64,000 bases of DNA from Diospyros lotus (lineage: Eukaryota; Streptophyta; Magnoliopsida; Ericales; Ebenaceae). The stretch spans positions 22,302,339-22,366,338 of the forward strand of contig NC_068341.1 of assembly GCF_014633365.1 (NCBI RefSeq), in the 5' to 3' direction. A model generated the notes under the pieces. The model saw only the letters and a list, made by a program, of their open reading frames with translations, ran no database searches and was not told the origin of the DNA. Shown in pieces: positions 12,188-25,100 of the stretch. Each line of letters opens with the position of its first letter. Positions within the stretch are counted from its first letter, which is position 1. The position numbers were made by a program, and so were the translations under genes.

Positions 12188-13501
12188 TGTGACCACCCCA
12201 TTCTATTTATTATAGGTTTGGATTCTTAGGATTTTGCTCGATCTTCCCCCCAAACTCGGACTTGAGTCATCTTTTCCCAAGCGAGTAGACAGGATATATT
12301 ATGTTTACCTTATTTTGTGCACGTATATACTATTCCATGCATAACTTGTATATGATTTTTATATGCGAATCACAGAAAAACACTTTTAAATATTTTTAAA
12401 ATGCATGAAATATATTCATCCTACTGGGAGAGACATAAGTAGAAAGATACCCTAACTAATTCTTGTTTTTGATTATGTGAAATATTGAATGATATGGTAC
12501 ATTTTGGGCACCACATGAAATGAGAAATGGTTATGACTTGTGCATTAAGTAGGGTATCATTTGCATTATTATTAGAGGACTAATTAGTAGATTTCCTTGT
12601 GACTCATAGTAGGAAAAGATCATGGTATTGTGAGGCTTGACATGCCAAGGCCATGAGAGACACGGATAGTATGTTTCAGCACTGCTATCACGTAAGCTAT
12701 TATGGTATTATAATGTAACAATGATGTATGTGCCAGTATATGTACTTGTGTGCATATGTGTATAGGCGCTAGGCATGTTTCTACTAGTGTGTGCTCAGAT
12801 TCGGTGCATGCATCACATATAAAAAGTATAGGAGACTTAGGTGATTAGGTGAGCAACTTATGGGGTTGTCTCTAGGAACTTATTTTTCCTATACTATGTT
12901 ATCCTTTGAACCTCAAATTATTTAAACTTATGGTGTATATTCTCGTTGTTCATATTACTATTATATTATTGTATTCACGATATTCATCCTAGCATTTTTA
13001 TTGCATACTCTCTTAGTGGACATGGCATACCTTATACTCACGAGTCCACATGACTAACCCCTTTTTTTAAAAAATATTTTTAGAAGATTCTTCTTTTGAA
13101 TACTGGTCCAGCAGATCTTATGGTATGATGTTAGATTTCTTTTGATTACTGATTTGATATAAGATGCTCTGTAGAGACGCAAATGTACTGTCGAGTCTAT
13201 TATTTTGTACTTTATTTTTGTGGTACACAATTGTGCTAAAAGCCCGAGATATGGGACTGTATATGTATTTATGACAACAGGATGATGGAAATTCATTTTT
13301 TTTGTGTAGCTGTTGTATATGAGATATTGAAATATTTTTGTGAAAAGTTGATATAGTATTTTATTTCGCGCCTCTATATTTTGTCAGTAGTACTGATGCT
13401 TTAGTAAATCGAGCTAGAAAAGAGGTTTACTAATCCATGGTGGGGCCGCTGAGCTTAGGGATTAGTGCCGGTCATGACTTATTAGAAATCGGGTCATGAC
13501 A
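12188..13501 (+). mobile_element. LTR-like block, probable degraded gypsy solo LTR
   Basis: It opens TGTGACCACCCC and closes GGGTCATGACA, so the ends are roughly inverted (TGTxA..ACCC). It contains the CTCACGAGTCCACATGACTAACCC stretch and a terminal GCCGCTGAGC..GTGCCGGTCATGAC typical of plant gypsy LTR 3' ends. No coding sequence is present. The flanks (CCAAA and TAATC) do not form a target-site duplication, so the left boundary may be wrong or the copy truncated. Confidence 0.4.
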
Positions 13502-13839
13502 TAATCATTCTTACAGCCAATAGCGGAGCCGAGAAAGATTTTTAGTTCGGGCCAAAAAATAAATTTATTAAATTATTGAAATATTTACTTGTAAATATAC
13601 TAATTTATTAAAAAAATTATCATGAATTTTAACATACTTACCTAAATTATTTACTAACTAATATCATATAACAATAGAAATTTAAATGAACAATAACCAA
13701 TAAAAGTACTAACCTTTTCAGTAAGCATCTCAAACAAAAGAATTCCACTTTCTACTAGTAGCCTAACGAATAATAAACCAAACATCATTCTTAAGACACT
13801 TGACATAGATAAACATAATAATTATATGTACGATAAAAT

Positions 13840-16319
13840 TTAAGAATGATAATGTAAAATAAAATAAAGAAGAAGTGCATACCTAAAATTGTACACGACA
13901 CTCTTTAAATTGACAAAATCTTTAAGGATAGAATCTATAGTAAAAGTTTCAGCAATCTCTCTTTCAATATACACAACCAAATTATTTGCAAGAAAGTCAT
14001 CCTCCATCTTGTTTTGAAGCCTTGTTTTCACAATTTTCATTGCTCAGAATGCACGTTCACTGCTTGCTATTGAAACTGGAAGTGTTAAAACAAGACGAAT
14101 TAGCCTATCAACCAAATGATAGGAATTTGCCTTTCCTGTCTTTGCTAATCCTTGACACAATTCAGAAATTGAAGACAAATTTTGTAGCTTTGGATGCCTT
14201 GGAATGTCCTTATGGAAATGCTTCAATTGACAATTCAAATTAATTCTTTCTTGCTTAGAAAAATCAAGAAGATAGTACTTCTTTGCAAGACTACAAATAT
14301 CATCAATATTAAATGCTTTGTAACCATCATTCGAATCTAATAAAGAGCTAAGTGACAAAAGTTTCATTGTTTTCTCATTAAACCTACTATCTAACTCTTG
14401 TAGTTGGAAGTTAATGGTTGAATTAAAGATATCAAAATGATAATGATGCTCGATAGTTATTTGATTATGTTGTCGACAACCATGGCCTTGAATATATTGA
14501 GCATCAAAATCTGGAACATCTATTTCATGAAGCCTAGAGAAATCAACAACATTTTCAAGCATTTTTTTCCAACCATCATCTCGCAATTCTTGAATAAGTT
14601 CCTTTGTACTTGAAACCAACTGCATAACATTCAAAATATCTTGAGACTTTTGTTGTAATGCTTGACAAAGAATTTTAGTTATGCCCATGATCTCCTTTAT
14701 CAAATGTAAATTAAAAGTAAACTCAAAATAAGTCATCATCTTATAAGCTCCAATAGCATCTCATCTTTGTGAGTAATTTGAGCCCTCACTACAAATTTTT
14801 TCAAGCACTAAACAAGATTCATTATACCGTCGTAGAAGACTGCATATAGAATAAAAATGAGAACCCCATTTAGTATCACTAGCTCGCTTTAGTATGCCTA
14901 CTTGGTTAGAACCTCTATCAGTTTCAAGCTCACCAATAGCTTGCAAGTATTCAAATTCAAATATTTGGGGAGCTTGGAATTGATCATGATGCTTAGAAGA
15001 AACAATGATAATATTAATAATGAAATTCAAATTCTGAAAGAATTGATAAATAGAAGGAACTTCCTTAGAGGCAACAACCAAGGCTAATTGTTACTGATAA
15101 GCAAAACAATGCACATAATAAGCACAAGGACATTCATTACGAAATAATGCTTGCAATCCATTACATTTACCATGCATGTTACTAGCACCATCATATCCTT
15201 GGTCACGGATATTTTGAATAACAAGTTAATGATGAGAGAGTATTTCACTAATAGCATCTTTAAGTGTCATAGATGATGTGTCTTGAACATGATAAAGATA
15301 AAAAAATCTCACTTTTATGAAACCATCTTTGTCAACAAATCTCAAGACAAGAGCCATTTGTTCATTTTTGAACTTATCACGTGCTTCATCAACAATAATA
15401 CAAAACTTAGAGTTCCCAATATCTTTGCAAATATGATTTCACACTTTGTTTGTCAGAACATGTAAAATCTTATTTTGTATTTGAGGTGAAATATACTTGG
15501 TTGTCAATGGAGCATTTCTTAAAACAACATCTCCAACTTTTTCATTGTAAGACGCCAAAAGTTTAATCATCTCAAGAAAATTACCACTATTTCTTGAATC
15601 AAAGTTTCATCATGCCCTCTAAAAGCACATCCTTGAAAAGCAATCTAATGAGCAACATCAATGGAAGTCTTAACACGTACCCTATGTTTTTCAATTTGTC
15701 GGGAGCTTTGTGCATGCATAACTGTATCAATACGACAAGACTAGTTCATTAAGTCTGCACATGATTTTACTACACTAGTATGTTGTGAACAAGGATCATC
15801 TCCCATGTGACTTAAAAAAACACAATCCCTTCCATTATGAACTCTCTTCCAACTATTAAAACCTTTGATTGTGAATGCATACCATGTCACCCACCCGAAT
15901 TTGTAGTGCAAAGATAACATGGTAAAAGCAACATCTATATGAGGTGAATACTCAAGCCATAAAGAAAATTCTTTGAACCAAGAAGATTGAAAACGTCGGG
16001 GATGCTTTTCCTTTGAAAATGGATAACTAGATTTAGAGAGATAAGGTTGATATGGCCAAGCTATTAAATAAGCTCTTCGTATTTCATTAACTTCATTAGC
16101 TAAATATTCCTACATTGGCTTACGCTTTCTTGGATCAGGTTCAAAAGTTTTATTGTTGACCAAAATAATGTCATAAGTATGTTCAATTCTACAACACTTG
16201 GAAGGAGGCTCGTTAGAAGGTTCATCACTTTCAGAAATTAAAGTATCACTTTCAGAAGCTACTTTCTTCTTAAAGAACACATCTATGCTTTTCTGTTTAT
16301 CCCTGCCCATTTTTTTCAA
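13840..16319 (-). pseudogene. hAT transposase (DUF4371 / ZMYM1-like), broken
   Basis: The N-terminus at 16319 (MKKMGRDKQKSIDVFFKKK) is the basic lead-in of TTF-type/ZMYM1-like plant hAT proteins. The middle (about 16100-15100) is recognisable only in short pieces with many stops. Better preserved are 15081-14761 (ASDTKWGSHFYSICSLLRRY) and 14739-14044 (the helical region through LPVSIASSERAF). The hATC dimerisation motif SERAF-S-AMKIVKTRLQNKM is cut by a stop where the family has Ser: TGA at about 14041-14043, with translation resuming at MKIVKTRL. An intact protein would cut and paste the element in the nucleus. The family call is confident; activity is excluded. Confidence 0.8.
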
Positions 16320-17278
16320 CCTTCAATAAATTTATTAGCATTAGAACAAATTAGATAAGAGCCATCCAACATGTAAATAATGCAAATCATAAGTAAATTA
16401 AATTCACAATTTCACAAACAACATACAGCCTAGCTATAGAATTAATAAGATTTGTATTGGATTCTATAGTACCAATCACACAAGATAAAATTAATAATAC
16501 TTTGAATTCAATAGCATATTATATGGGATGCATGTACCTTATGTTAGCAAAAGGCAATTTGGTAAAGGAAAAAGTGATAGGGGCTGGAGGTAATAATAAT
16601 ATATCTAGTTTGACATAAAATTTTGCAATGATAATTGCTCCTACAAGCAAATTTTTTTTTATTATTCTGTTACATAATTAAAATCAATGGACCATCAAGG
16701 CAAAGGGCCAAAGACATTAAATAATAAGATCAATCTCATGTTTATTAAATAGATTGGATCTATTGGACCTTTTAGAACTTGCAACATAAACATACAAAAA
16801 TCCAACCATAATATGGGTGAGCCATTTTTTATAACTGATAAATAAAATACTTAGTGTAACAAAAAAAAAAAAAAAACTAAAGGAAGTGATTCATATCTCG
16901 CTAGTGAATTAGTGTCTAGTGAGTAGTGATCCTCAAGCAATAACTTTTGTTTAAGAGAGAGATTGAACAACTGCTGTGTTGTGTTGTGAATAAATGAAAT
17001 AGAGGAATCAGAAATGGAGAAATAGAATTCATGGAAGCGACGAAACAGAGAAGAGGGAAGACAAAAAAAACAAAGGCGAGAACTTGAACTTGAAGGGGAA
17101 GGGACATTTTGCTTCTCCTTTTTTAATTTATATTAAATATTAATATATATTATATAACATATTATATATGAGTTCCATATATATCTCGATATCTGGAGAA
17201 GAAATTTTTTCCCCTAATTGATTTTTCCTATTTTTTCTTGCAGGTACATCATTGCGACTGCAATCTGCCAATCTCAGA

Positions 17279-17459
17279 GAGTGCGATTTTGTTCACCTCC
17301 TTTAACGGGGGTGATCATCACCCTCACTGTTTTTGTGAGGGTAAAAAGTAACGGAACGACATGGGATAATTTTTAATTGACGTTCCATTACTTTTCACCC
17401 TCACAAAAATCATGAGGGTGATGGTCACCCCCGTTAAAGGGGTGAACAAAATCGCTCTC
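17279..17459. mobile_element. Palindromic MITE, 181 bp, with 9-bp target duplication
   Basis: The two halves are inverted copies: GAGTGCGATTTTGTTCACC at the left and, reverse-complemented, GAGAGCGATTTTGTTCACC at the right. Pairing runs on through CCTCAC..GTGAGGGT towards a short AT-rich centre, so the single strand would form one long hairpin. It is flanked by a perfect 9-bp duplication, AATCTCAGA (17270-17278 and 17460-17468). Nine-bp duplications point to Mutator-like transposase mobilisation. It has no coding capacity. Confidence 0.85.
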
Positions 17460-17639
17460 AATCTCAGAGTCTCCTTTGTCTTCTCAAGTCTCTTCAAACT
17501 TTTTTAATTTTTCCCAATTTTGACTTTTCTAACAATTGGCTTTATATATATATATAATAAAACATGATGGTTTTTGAAAATGTCTCACTTTTGAGACATT
17601 TCAATGGCTAGGATCCTTTTTTATGCATTTGATGGCTGA

Positions 17640-18430
17640 GATTAAATATTTTCCCGCCCACAGCCGCGCAGCATCTCACTATCTCTTTCCCTCTCCCTCT
17701 GTCTTTGTCTCTCTCCCTCCCTCCCACCCACCCATCCCCATTTTCAGCACCTCTCATACACACAAGCAGATACATATATACACACACATCCTGTCTTATT
17801 ATATAGAAACAGAGAGCAATGGAAGCAGCGAGCGAGGTGGGCTTGCGGTAGAGAGCCGATGCAGTGGCCGATGGCGATCGGATGCGACAAAGCTTGACGG
17901 CCAAAAGTAGCAGGGTCAAACGACGATACCAGTCCGTGTGTTGCAGGAAGAAGAATGGGAAACGGCATTAGCCACGACGGAGGCCAGGCCACTCACGCTA
18001 TTGGTAAGTGCGACGAAGGTCGAGAAGGGGGGGTCGATGGTTGGTGGGGGGCCAGCGGGTGTGATGGCGGTGAAAGGAGGTGGGAGGGACGACGACAGAT
18101 AGGGGGTCGGCAGGTGCAGCGACCACTCTTTCACTCACTCACTCTCTCTCCCCCTCTGTTTCTTTCTCTCACAGACCCATCTACCCACTCCATTGGCGGG
18201 TGTGACAACGTGAGGGAGGGAAGGGAGGGTCAACGACAGGTGGGGGAGTCCGCCGATGAGATGATGATGAGGAGGGGTGAGAGGGGCGACAGAGAATAGG
18301 GGCGAAGCGTTGCGAGGGCTGGTAAGGGGGCGATGGCGATCTGAGATGACTCGCGGGCCCCTGACCAACTGCTATCGGGGGCCCTTAAAGCCCTCAACCA
18401 GTGATGGTCGGGGGCTCCAAGGGTCTCCGG
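17640..18430. other. GC-rich, low-complexity block of unknown origin
   Basis: Within AT-rich DNA this block switches to GC-rich sequence with pyrimidine tracts (TCTCTCCCTCC near 17710 and CTCACTCTCTCTCCCC near 18140) and many GGCGA/GGTGG words. Short ORFs occur in several frames, but none has a recognisable domain. It may be captured gene-flank or 5' UTR sequence carried by the surrounding transposon, or old simple repeats. I do not assign a function. Confidence 0.4.
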
Positions 18431-18652
18431 CGATGGCTGGTATGTATTGTTTGATATTTAATTTTTAATTTAATTTATTCAAATTGTAGAACACTTACTA
18501 ATGTGCTTTATTATATAGATTTAATAATTTTTTTATTATAAAACGTTAACAAGTATATAATAACTTTAATTTATATTTTTTGTTCAATTTTTATAATTTT
18601 TTTTATAATATTAGTGAACATTATTATATTTTAATCTTAATATTATTTACAT

Positions 18653-18680
18653 CGTGTCTTTAGGCACGGGTATACGCTAA
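18653..18680 (+). other. Helitron-like 3' terminus (hairpin plus CTAA)
   Basis: CGTGTC-TTTA-GGCACG can form a 6-bp stem (one G-T pair) with a 4-base loop, followed 8 bases later by CTAA and then T. That matches the usual Helitron 3' end: a short hairpin, then CTRR, inserted before T. No matching 5' TC end or RepHel coding sequence was identified, so this is only a candidate. Confidence 0.35.
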
Positions 18681-19007
18681 TATATATATATATATATTAT
18701 TCCAGCTAAATGTAAAAAGTGAGTAATAGAAACAAAGAAAGATAAAGTCAAAGATAACAAATAAATAAAAAAAGTGAGAAAATAAAAATACAAAGAAATT
18801 TATCTATATTTATAAATTGAATTTTATTATTTTTATATTTATTTAATTTTTAAAATACATAATTTAAATTATTAAATTTGACAATTACATTTATTTAATT
18901 GGGTCAAATTATAATTTTAGGTCTGATCAAATTATAATTCTTTATAATAATATATATAAAAAATTAGAAAAACAGAAAAATCAGCTGGGGCCTTGACTCC
19001 GCCACTG

Positions 19008-20753
19008 ACTTACACCCACACTGTAGCAATGTAATTAAGCAATTTTTATGTCTTATGAAAGGCATAAATGAATATGAGAGAGAAATAAAAAGAAAATAAG
19101 TTAAAGCAAGTTTGAGAGTCAACTTGATGGCCGATTGTGTAAACTCCACTGCTACACATAAATTTTGGCAATCAACGAAAAAGTTTACAGTTATGTGATG
19201 CTATTATAAGTATTCCATCCACCAAAAAATTAACCTAATCTTAATCATATTTGCCTATATTTTTATCTTATTTATATATAAAATTTCAAAATCAACTGCA
19301 TTTTTCGTAATGAAATTAAATCAAATAAACAATAAATTATGGTTTGATTTGGTTTGAACAGTATAAATATTATATTAGTCAATAAAATAAGTGAAAACAA
19401 CTAAAAAATTCTCAGTACTTAAAATAAAAAAAATATTGGTATAATTTATTTGAAATTTTGTATACAAAATGCTAAAAATTCTATCATTAAAGTGTTTTTT
19501 TTGTACAATATATAATTTTAGGTAAATAGTATATATTATATAATATTATATATTTAGTAAATTTAGGGTTTGGGTTTCGATTTCCAAAATAATAATAATA
19601 TCATAACAAAAATGAAAGAATGAAAATTAAAAAAAAAAAAAAAAGGTTCAATTGCATCCATACTCCTGTAGTTTGAACATTTTGCCCAAATACCCCAAGT
19701 CTCTAGAAGCCCCATGTTTACACTTTTTACTTAAACATCCCATTTTGTTACGTTTTGAAACTATTGATGTTGATTAAAATTAGGTTAATTAATATTTTCT
19801 ATTGTCTTCCTAATTCAAAATAAAAACAAAAGATAAACTTGTACGAATTAAGGCTACCATTGTCTTATCAAAAAAGAAAGAGGGTATGAGTGGAAAGGGA
19901 AATGTTTTGTTTAAATTCTGCTACCAAAAACAAAAAAATATAGTGACAAACGCTACCATTGCCATTTCATGCATTGACCATCAATAATGAAAATGACACT
20001 TGTTTAAAATCTCGAACTATTTGATGAAAACTCATTGTTTAGCGTCATTAGATTATAAAGAAAATGTGAAGAGTGTCCACTGGTATTGCTAACAAACAGA
20101 TGTTATTTCTTTTTAAAAATTTAAAATGTTCTCATTTTCTCTTTTAATGTAATTATTATAGAAAAATAAATATATATATATATAGATAGTAGCCAGCTTC
20201 TAGGTTGAATTCTAAAAAGGTACTCCAAGACATCGGTTCAAATCTTGATATAGAATTAAATCTAGAAAAATATTAAAAATTGAACTAAATTTTAGGTACG
20301 AACCTAGAAAAGTTTAATCCCTAAAATCGAATCTAGACATGTATAAAAGAACAAACCTGTAAATAGATTTGAAAGGTTTGATCGTTCGAACCTTAGGTTC
20401 ATTCGGAATGTGAGAAAAAAATGATATTTCAATAGAAATATAATGTTAAAATAAATAGGTTTGAGAAGAAAACTTATTCTATCCGTAATGGCATTTAGAT
20501 TTTTATTTAATTAAAATTTTAATATGAATAAAATTTTTAGTACAGAAAAAAAGTGTGAGAGATCTAAACATATTTAGAGAGTGAGACTTTTTATTAATCG
20601 AAAATTGTCAAAGATGAAAAGAAATGAAAAGAAAATGTTAATGAATTTAAAAACAAAAAAGAACATGTATGAAATTGAGATTGGTTTGGTTAATTTCTAT
20701 GTTTGTTTTGTTACCTATAAAAGAAGTTAGTGTAATTTTAAAAATCACACCTT
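19008..20753. other. AT-rich intergenic DNA, no gene seen
   Basis: Long A and T runs (for example at 19630-19644) and short AT microsatellites occur, with no ORF of interest. The stretch after 19645 (GGTTCAATTGCATCC..) resembles a dispersed plant repeat and may have a distant partner near 5815-5905. Confidence 0.45.
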
Positions 20754-20826
20754 CTATGGCCAATTCAGGCTGACCTCAATTTGATATACCGTGAGCGTGT
20801 CAGGGGTTGTGTTATCGTACCCGAGA

Positions 20827-20848
20827 GGGAGAGAGAGAGAGAGAGAGG
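20827..20848 (+). repeat. (GA)n microsatellite upstream of a gene relic
   Basis: This is an uninterrupted GA run just 5' of an ATG (20869) that opens a short GC-richer ORF. GA/CT tracts are common in plant 5' leaders, which is why I mention it with the relic. Confidence 0.6.
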
Positions 20849-20865
20849 GGGTAACCTCCGGCGAA

Positions 20866-22130
20866 TCCATGGCCTTCGAGGACGATAATCTCATCTTCCT
20901 TCGACGACGACGACGACGGCGACCCCTTCCCCTTATCATCCATCATCTCCAGCTGCTTTGGTGCAAACCCTTGTTGGCACTTAATCGGCCGACTCCAGTG
21001 CTCGGACAACGAGGTGCCTCCGACTCTGAGGTTCCCCCAATTCCGGTGACTCTCCTATCGCTTCTTGCTTGCGTTTATGATTTACTTAATGTGGACGAGA
21101 AAGTCCAATTGTTTCTAGAATCTGATGCCACCATGGTTCAGATTCGTTCAATAACTCAGTAAAATGGAAATGCAGCAGAAAGATTTCACCTACAGTTGAA
21201 ATCTTATGCTGGCCAAAGAGCAGAAGAGATGTATGTATACAGGTCGTTGCCTCTTGGCCATGATCGTAGAGGCAATCGACTTAATATCGACGGTCTGCAC
21301 GTCCAAGCCCTTTATGATGTATTTGACATGGACTGTCCTCATTGGAGATTCTTGGGTTCCAAAATTGCAACTCTACTGGAGAAGGTGGTTCCATACAACC
21401 TATACCTATGGCTAATCCTTCACGAGGACTCTCTTTACAAAGGACTCAAGTGTTGGCTTCTGCGGCATTACGTGGAATACTTCCATAGACTCTGTGGTTT
21501 GCCAATGTGGAAAGGTCTTCACAAAAGGTAAGTTTTGATTCAGATCAAGCAAAAGGCCTTGGCTAACGTCAAGGGAAGGAATTTGCTTGGCAATTTCTGC
21601 TCTTTTTCTCAATTTCCTTCTGGCACTTCTGGATGGATAAATTAAGCAGTCCCTGATGAGGAGAAGGTTCTGGATATAGATGGTCAAGAAATTAAATTGT
21701 CCCTGCTGTTGGTTTGGAACGTGTGCCTTCTCCTGTTTGACAACCTGATGAGGATTTAATGGAACCAAAGTCATCAGACGACTGCCATATATCATCTTTG
21801 TCTATTCTAGTTTGTTAAAGTTAATGATAAGGCTAGATCACTCAAGTCCTTGATGTGACATGGGGGGATCACCAGCTCGTGATGAGGAAAAGGTTGTAGA
21901 TGATAATTCTCATAAACCATCTGCAGTACAAGTCCATCCACTACTCCCCAACTCCGGCAGCTCCTCTACCTATTTTTGCTATTGACCTGACTGAAGAACA
22001 CCAAGGAAATGTGAGAAAATTGGCATATGGAAGGATTATTAACCCACTGTTGCAAGCATTGCAAGGGACAGAATATAGCCAGACAAGGAATAGCATTGCT
22101 TGCTGAGCTTGGGTCAGCTTACTTTTAGAT
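20866..22130 (+). pseudogene. Plant gene relic: RLT-like and symplekin-like segments
   Basis: A GC-richer ORF starts at 20869 (MAFEDDNLIFL, then an Arg run) and is stopped at about 21160. Just past the stop, in the same frame, comes about 40 residues including YVYRSLPLGHDRRGNR (about 21230-21280), closely like the RINGLET-type (HB-DDT, RLT1/RLT2) proteins of plant ISWI chromatin remodelling complexes. After that the frame degenerates. Much further on, 21984-22105 reads LTEEHQGNVRKLAYGRIIN and GTEYSQTR, resembling the LTEEQ..RIIESYKHLxGTxxSQTR segment of plant symplekin (mRNA 3'-end processing). Stops and frameshifts separate the pieces and no full domain survives. Family matches are from memory of the conserved motifs; either could be partial coincidence. 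Confidence 0.45.
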
Positions 22131-25100
22131 TGCTTGCTAATTATGGAGGCCTGGCTCTTTCTTATTCATTGCTATCAAGCATTGATTGTTAGCTTTTGTC
22201 TGTCATTCAGTTTTTGGCTTTGTAGTCTGAATATAGTTTTATGCCACGACAACTGTAGTTTGTCTCTATGTAAAATAAAGTGACAGCTTCACCTATGAAT
22301 GAAAAATAAAGAATAGATTGATAGTTTAATTGGTGTGTGAATGTTCCGCGTTTCTGTTTTTCCTTACTCTGCATCTTCTTGCCATTTCTAATGGATGGCC
22401 CCTTTACTCTGGAAGAAAAAAGAAAAAGAATCTGTGTGTTGGGGGAGGGGTTTCTAGGATGAGGACTGTTACATTGGGATAGAATACTGGATCAACATAA
22501 CATTATATAGATAACTAAACAGGCATATATATTGCAAACGTAATTGACTTCTCTTGAACTTGTCCAATTTTTGCAAAACCTGGAATGTACGAAGAAAATC
22601 TTTTATTTGTAAATGAAATTAAACCAAGTTTCAAATATCTTGCCTCAGAACTAGTTGTAGAATTGCCACTATATGTGTTAAGTGTTTTGTGCCTTTTTAT
22701 CCCAAATTCCTCTTCTTTTTGTTGCGGATTTTTGCTTACAAATGCATACCTTAAACCTTGAACGTACGAAGAAAATCTTGTTATTTGGGTTTTTAGTTTA
22801 CAAATGCATACCCTAAACCTTTATTTTCATGGATAAGTAGGGAACCTTGTGTGCTGGGAACCCCCTTTTTTATTTGGGTGGGGGAGGTGGAGTAGGAAGG
22901 TAGCCACCTTCCTTCTCACTTGACTCCAAAGTCCAACCATAAAGCCACCAAGATAGTAAAAACTCTTAAAAGGAATTACGTGATATGGGCAATTTTTGCA
23001 AATATTCAGGAAGCAAATACGTGGACTAGAGTGTAGTTACCTGTTGTGATTATAATGCATTCAATTTAAAGGGGCAATAAACATCAAATTCACACCCAAG
23101 CGGAATTACCTTGCATGCATGGTACATACACGTGAGTCTTTCCCTAATGCTAACCTCCGACAGTAGAGAGTGATCGCAGGCTTGTCTAAGTTCCAACCTT
23201 TGGGATAATTGAGTAAACTATCTGCTGTTTGACTCGAACAGGCATCATGCTTGGAAGTCTAATCCTTCGTCGTTGCGCCAATTAATGCGTCCTTCATATT
23301 TGGTTTATATTTATATTTATGGTTTAGAGTTTTCATTTTTAAGTCTATGATTTAGATGTTAAATAAGAAAAAGAAAATCATGTAGAGATGTAGATTTGAG
23401 AGCATTGTACTTATACGCAGTACTTAAGTGGTAGATTCTTTCTCACAAATTGAACAATTGAAGAAGGCATACTTTGAATTTCCTGTGTACTTTCCTAGAT
23501 AATCCTAGGTTGACTATGGAAATGTATCTTATTATCATTTATTTTACTTGATATTGGTTTGTGTTAATGTCAGGTGTTGCATGATGAAAGTGGACTCCAT
23601 TAAAGTCGAACAAGCATCGTTTCACCTTGTGACCTTCTTACCTTTGCACAAGCATCTGTAAAATCTAGATGTTGGGAGTCATTCTTACAGTCCATGTCAC
23701 AGTCACTACTAACATAATGCTATAACGTTAGGAGTAATTTCCCATTCTTCCCTGCTTGCCTCAAACATATCAATCCTTCATTGGTCACATTGAGAATTAC
23801 TGTTTGCGTTGTCAAGGACCCGATATGGGGGATCAGGGATGTTGTAGTTGAATACATACTTGAACCCTGTTATAGAGATGTAAAAGACTAACTATGAGAT
23901 GTTCTTTGATTGTTGTGAAATTGTTACCTACTATATGTTTCATCATGAGTAATATAGTGCTGCATTTTTTACTTCACTTTTTTAATGACCTCAATTTAAA
24001 ATTCTTGATGTATTTGCTATCAATGTGTTTCTGTCGAATAATTTCTATTAAGAGGTAATGTGTTTATTGTCTTCAATTTTCTCTTGACAATAAGTTAACG
24101 TTGTTCTTAATGCATTTTCTAATGATGTATTTTGTGAAGGGTAATTCTTTTAAGAGGTAATGCCTTATATATATGCAACATATGAATTCTGACTTTGCTG
24201 TTGTTGTATGTCATTTCTTGTCAAGTGGATCACGTTACGGGATAGCTTTGCACATATAAAATTAAAATGCAAAAAGTATTGTATTGTATCGGTACATATT
24301 TTACCGAAACTGATATCTGAGTTACCATATCGAAGTGATATATATGGCTTGGCGGTGCAAGGTGGCTACTGTCAGTCTTGAATCAACTTTTATCACTATT
24401 GGAAAGCCCAACAGTAACATTGCGTGGCGTTGGAAGATTTTACCATCGACCTTCATCCATTATTGTATTATCCAATCCTTCTCACTCAGGTTTTGCTAGG
24501 ATTTATGAATTTGTCATGAGATGTGTGCTTGCGTTACTGTACTGCTTGGAAATATAGAGCAGTTTCCCTTACTTTGAGTTAGTGAAAGTTTTTGGTGTGA
24601 AGTAAGTGTATTGAGAAGCAAGACACTAAATGGGAAAATAAATAAAAGTTGACATAAATGGATGTTTGACAAGCATTTTTAATATGATATTAGACTTCAA
24701 TATTGGTAGGCGAGCAAAGATGTCAATGTATACCATCAATTAGTTGGAATTATAGCAAATTCCAGGGTTGTATTTATGTTCATATTTCGATTTTTTGTAG
24801 TTTTCATACAGACTCTGATTAGTTGGGTCCTACTGATACAAACAGATGTGTACTAGGAATTTCAAGGTGGAGAAGTGGTCATTTTGCCACAGGTGACCCG
24901 TATTATTTACACTCTGACAACACACTGAGGGTACTAGGACAGAAAAATTTGAGTTAATTATGGCACCTCTAGGATAGTAGTGTTTTAGCTAGGAAGACAA
25001 TTTAATGCATATTTTTTTTTTTTTACCAAAATTAACATAGAAAATGAATTTTTGTGATTATGTTTTGGATCTAGGGTTGGTTACAGAGGAATGGTTAGAA

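Larger units (their letters stand above)
13518..19007 (-). mobile_element. hAT superfamily transposon, about 5.5 kb, inactive
   Basis: The left end reads CAATAGCGGAGCC and the right end, reverse-complemented, reads CAGTGGCGGAGTC. These are imperfect inverted ends of the CAGTGGCGGAGCC class common in plant hAT elements. Between them, on the minus strand, lies a broken DUF4371/ZMYM1-like transposase. Flanks CTTACAGC (13510-13517) and CTTACACC (19009-19016) look like an 8-bp target duplication with one mismatch, though one spare base at 19008 makes the right boundary uncertain. The non-coding side (16320-19007) has been invaded by a MITE and other sequence. Confidence 0.7.

Noticed and set aside
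12180..13510. Exact solo LTR with target duplication
   Set aside because: Ends are LTR-like, but CCAAA and TAATC flanks do not match, so exact limits are not claimed.
17608..18468. Several overlapping ORFs on both strands
   Set aside because: They are low-complexity products of a GC-rich, pyrimidine-tract block; all frames are open by composition.
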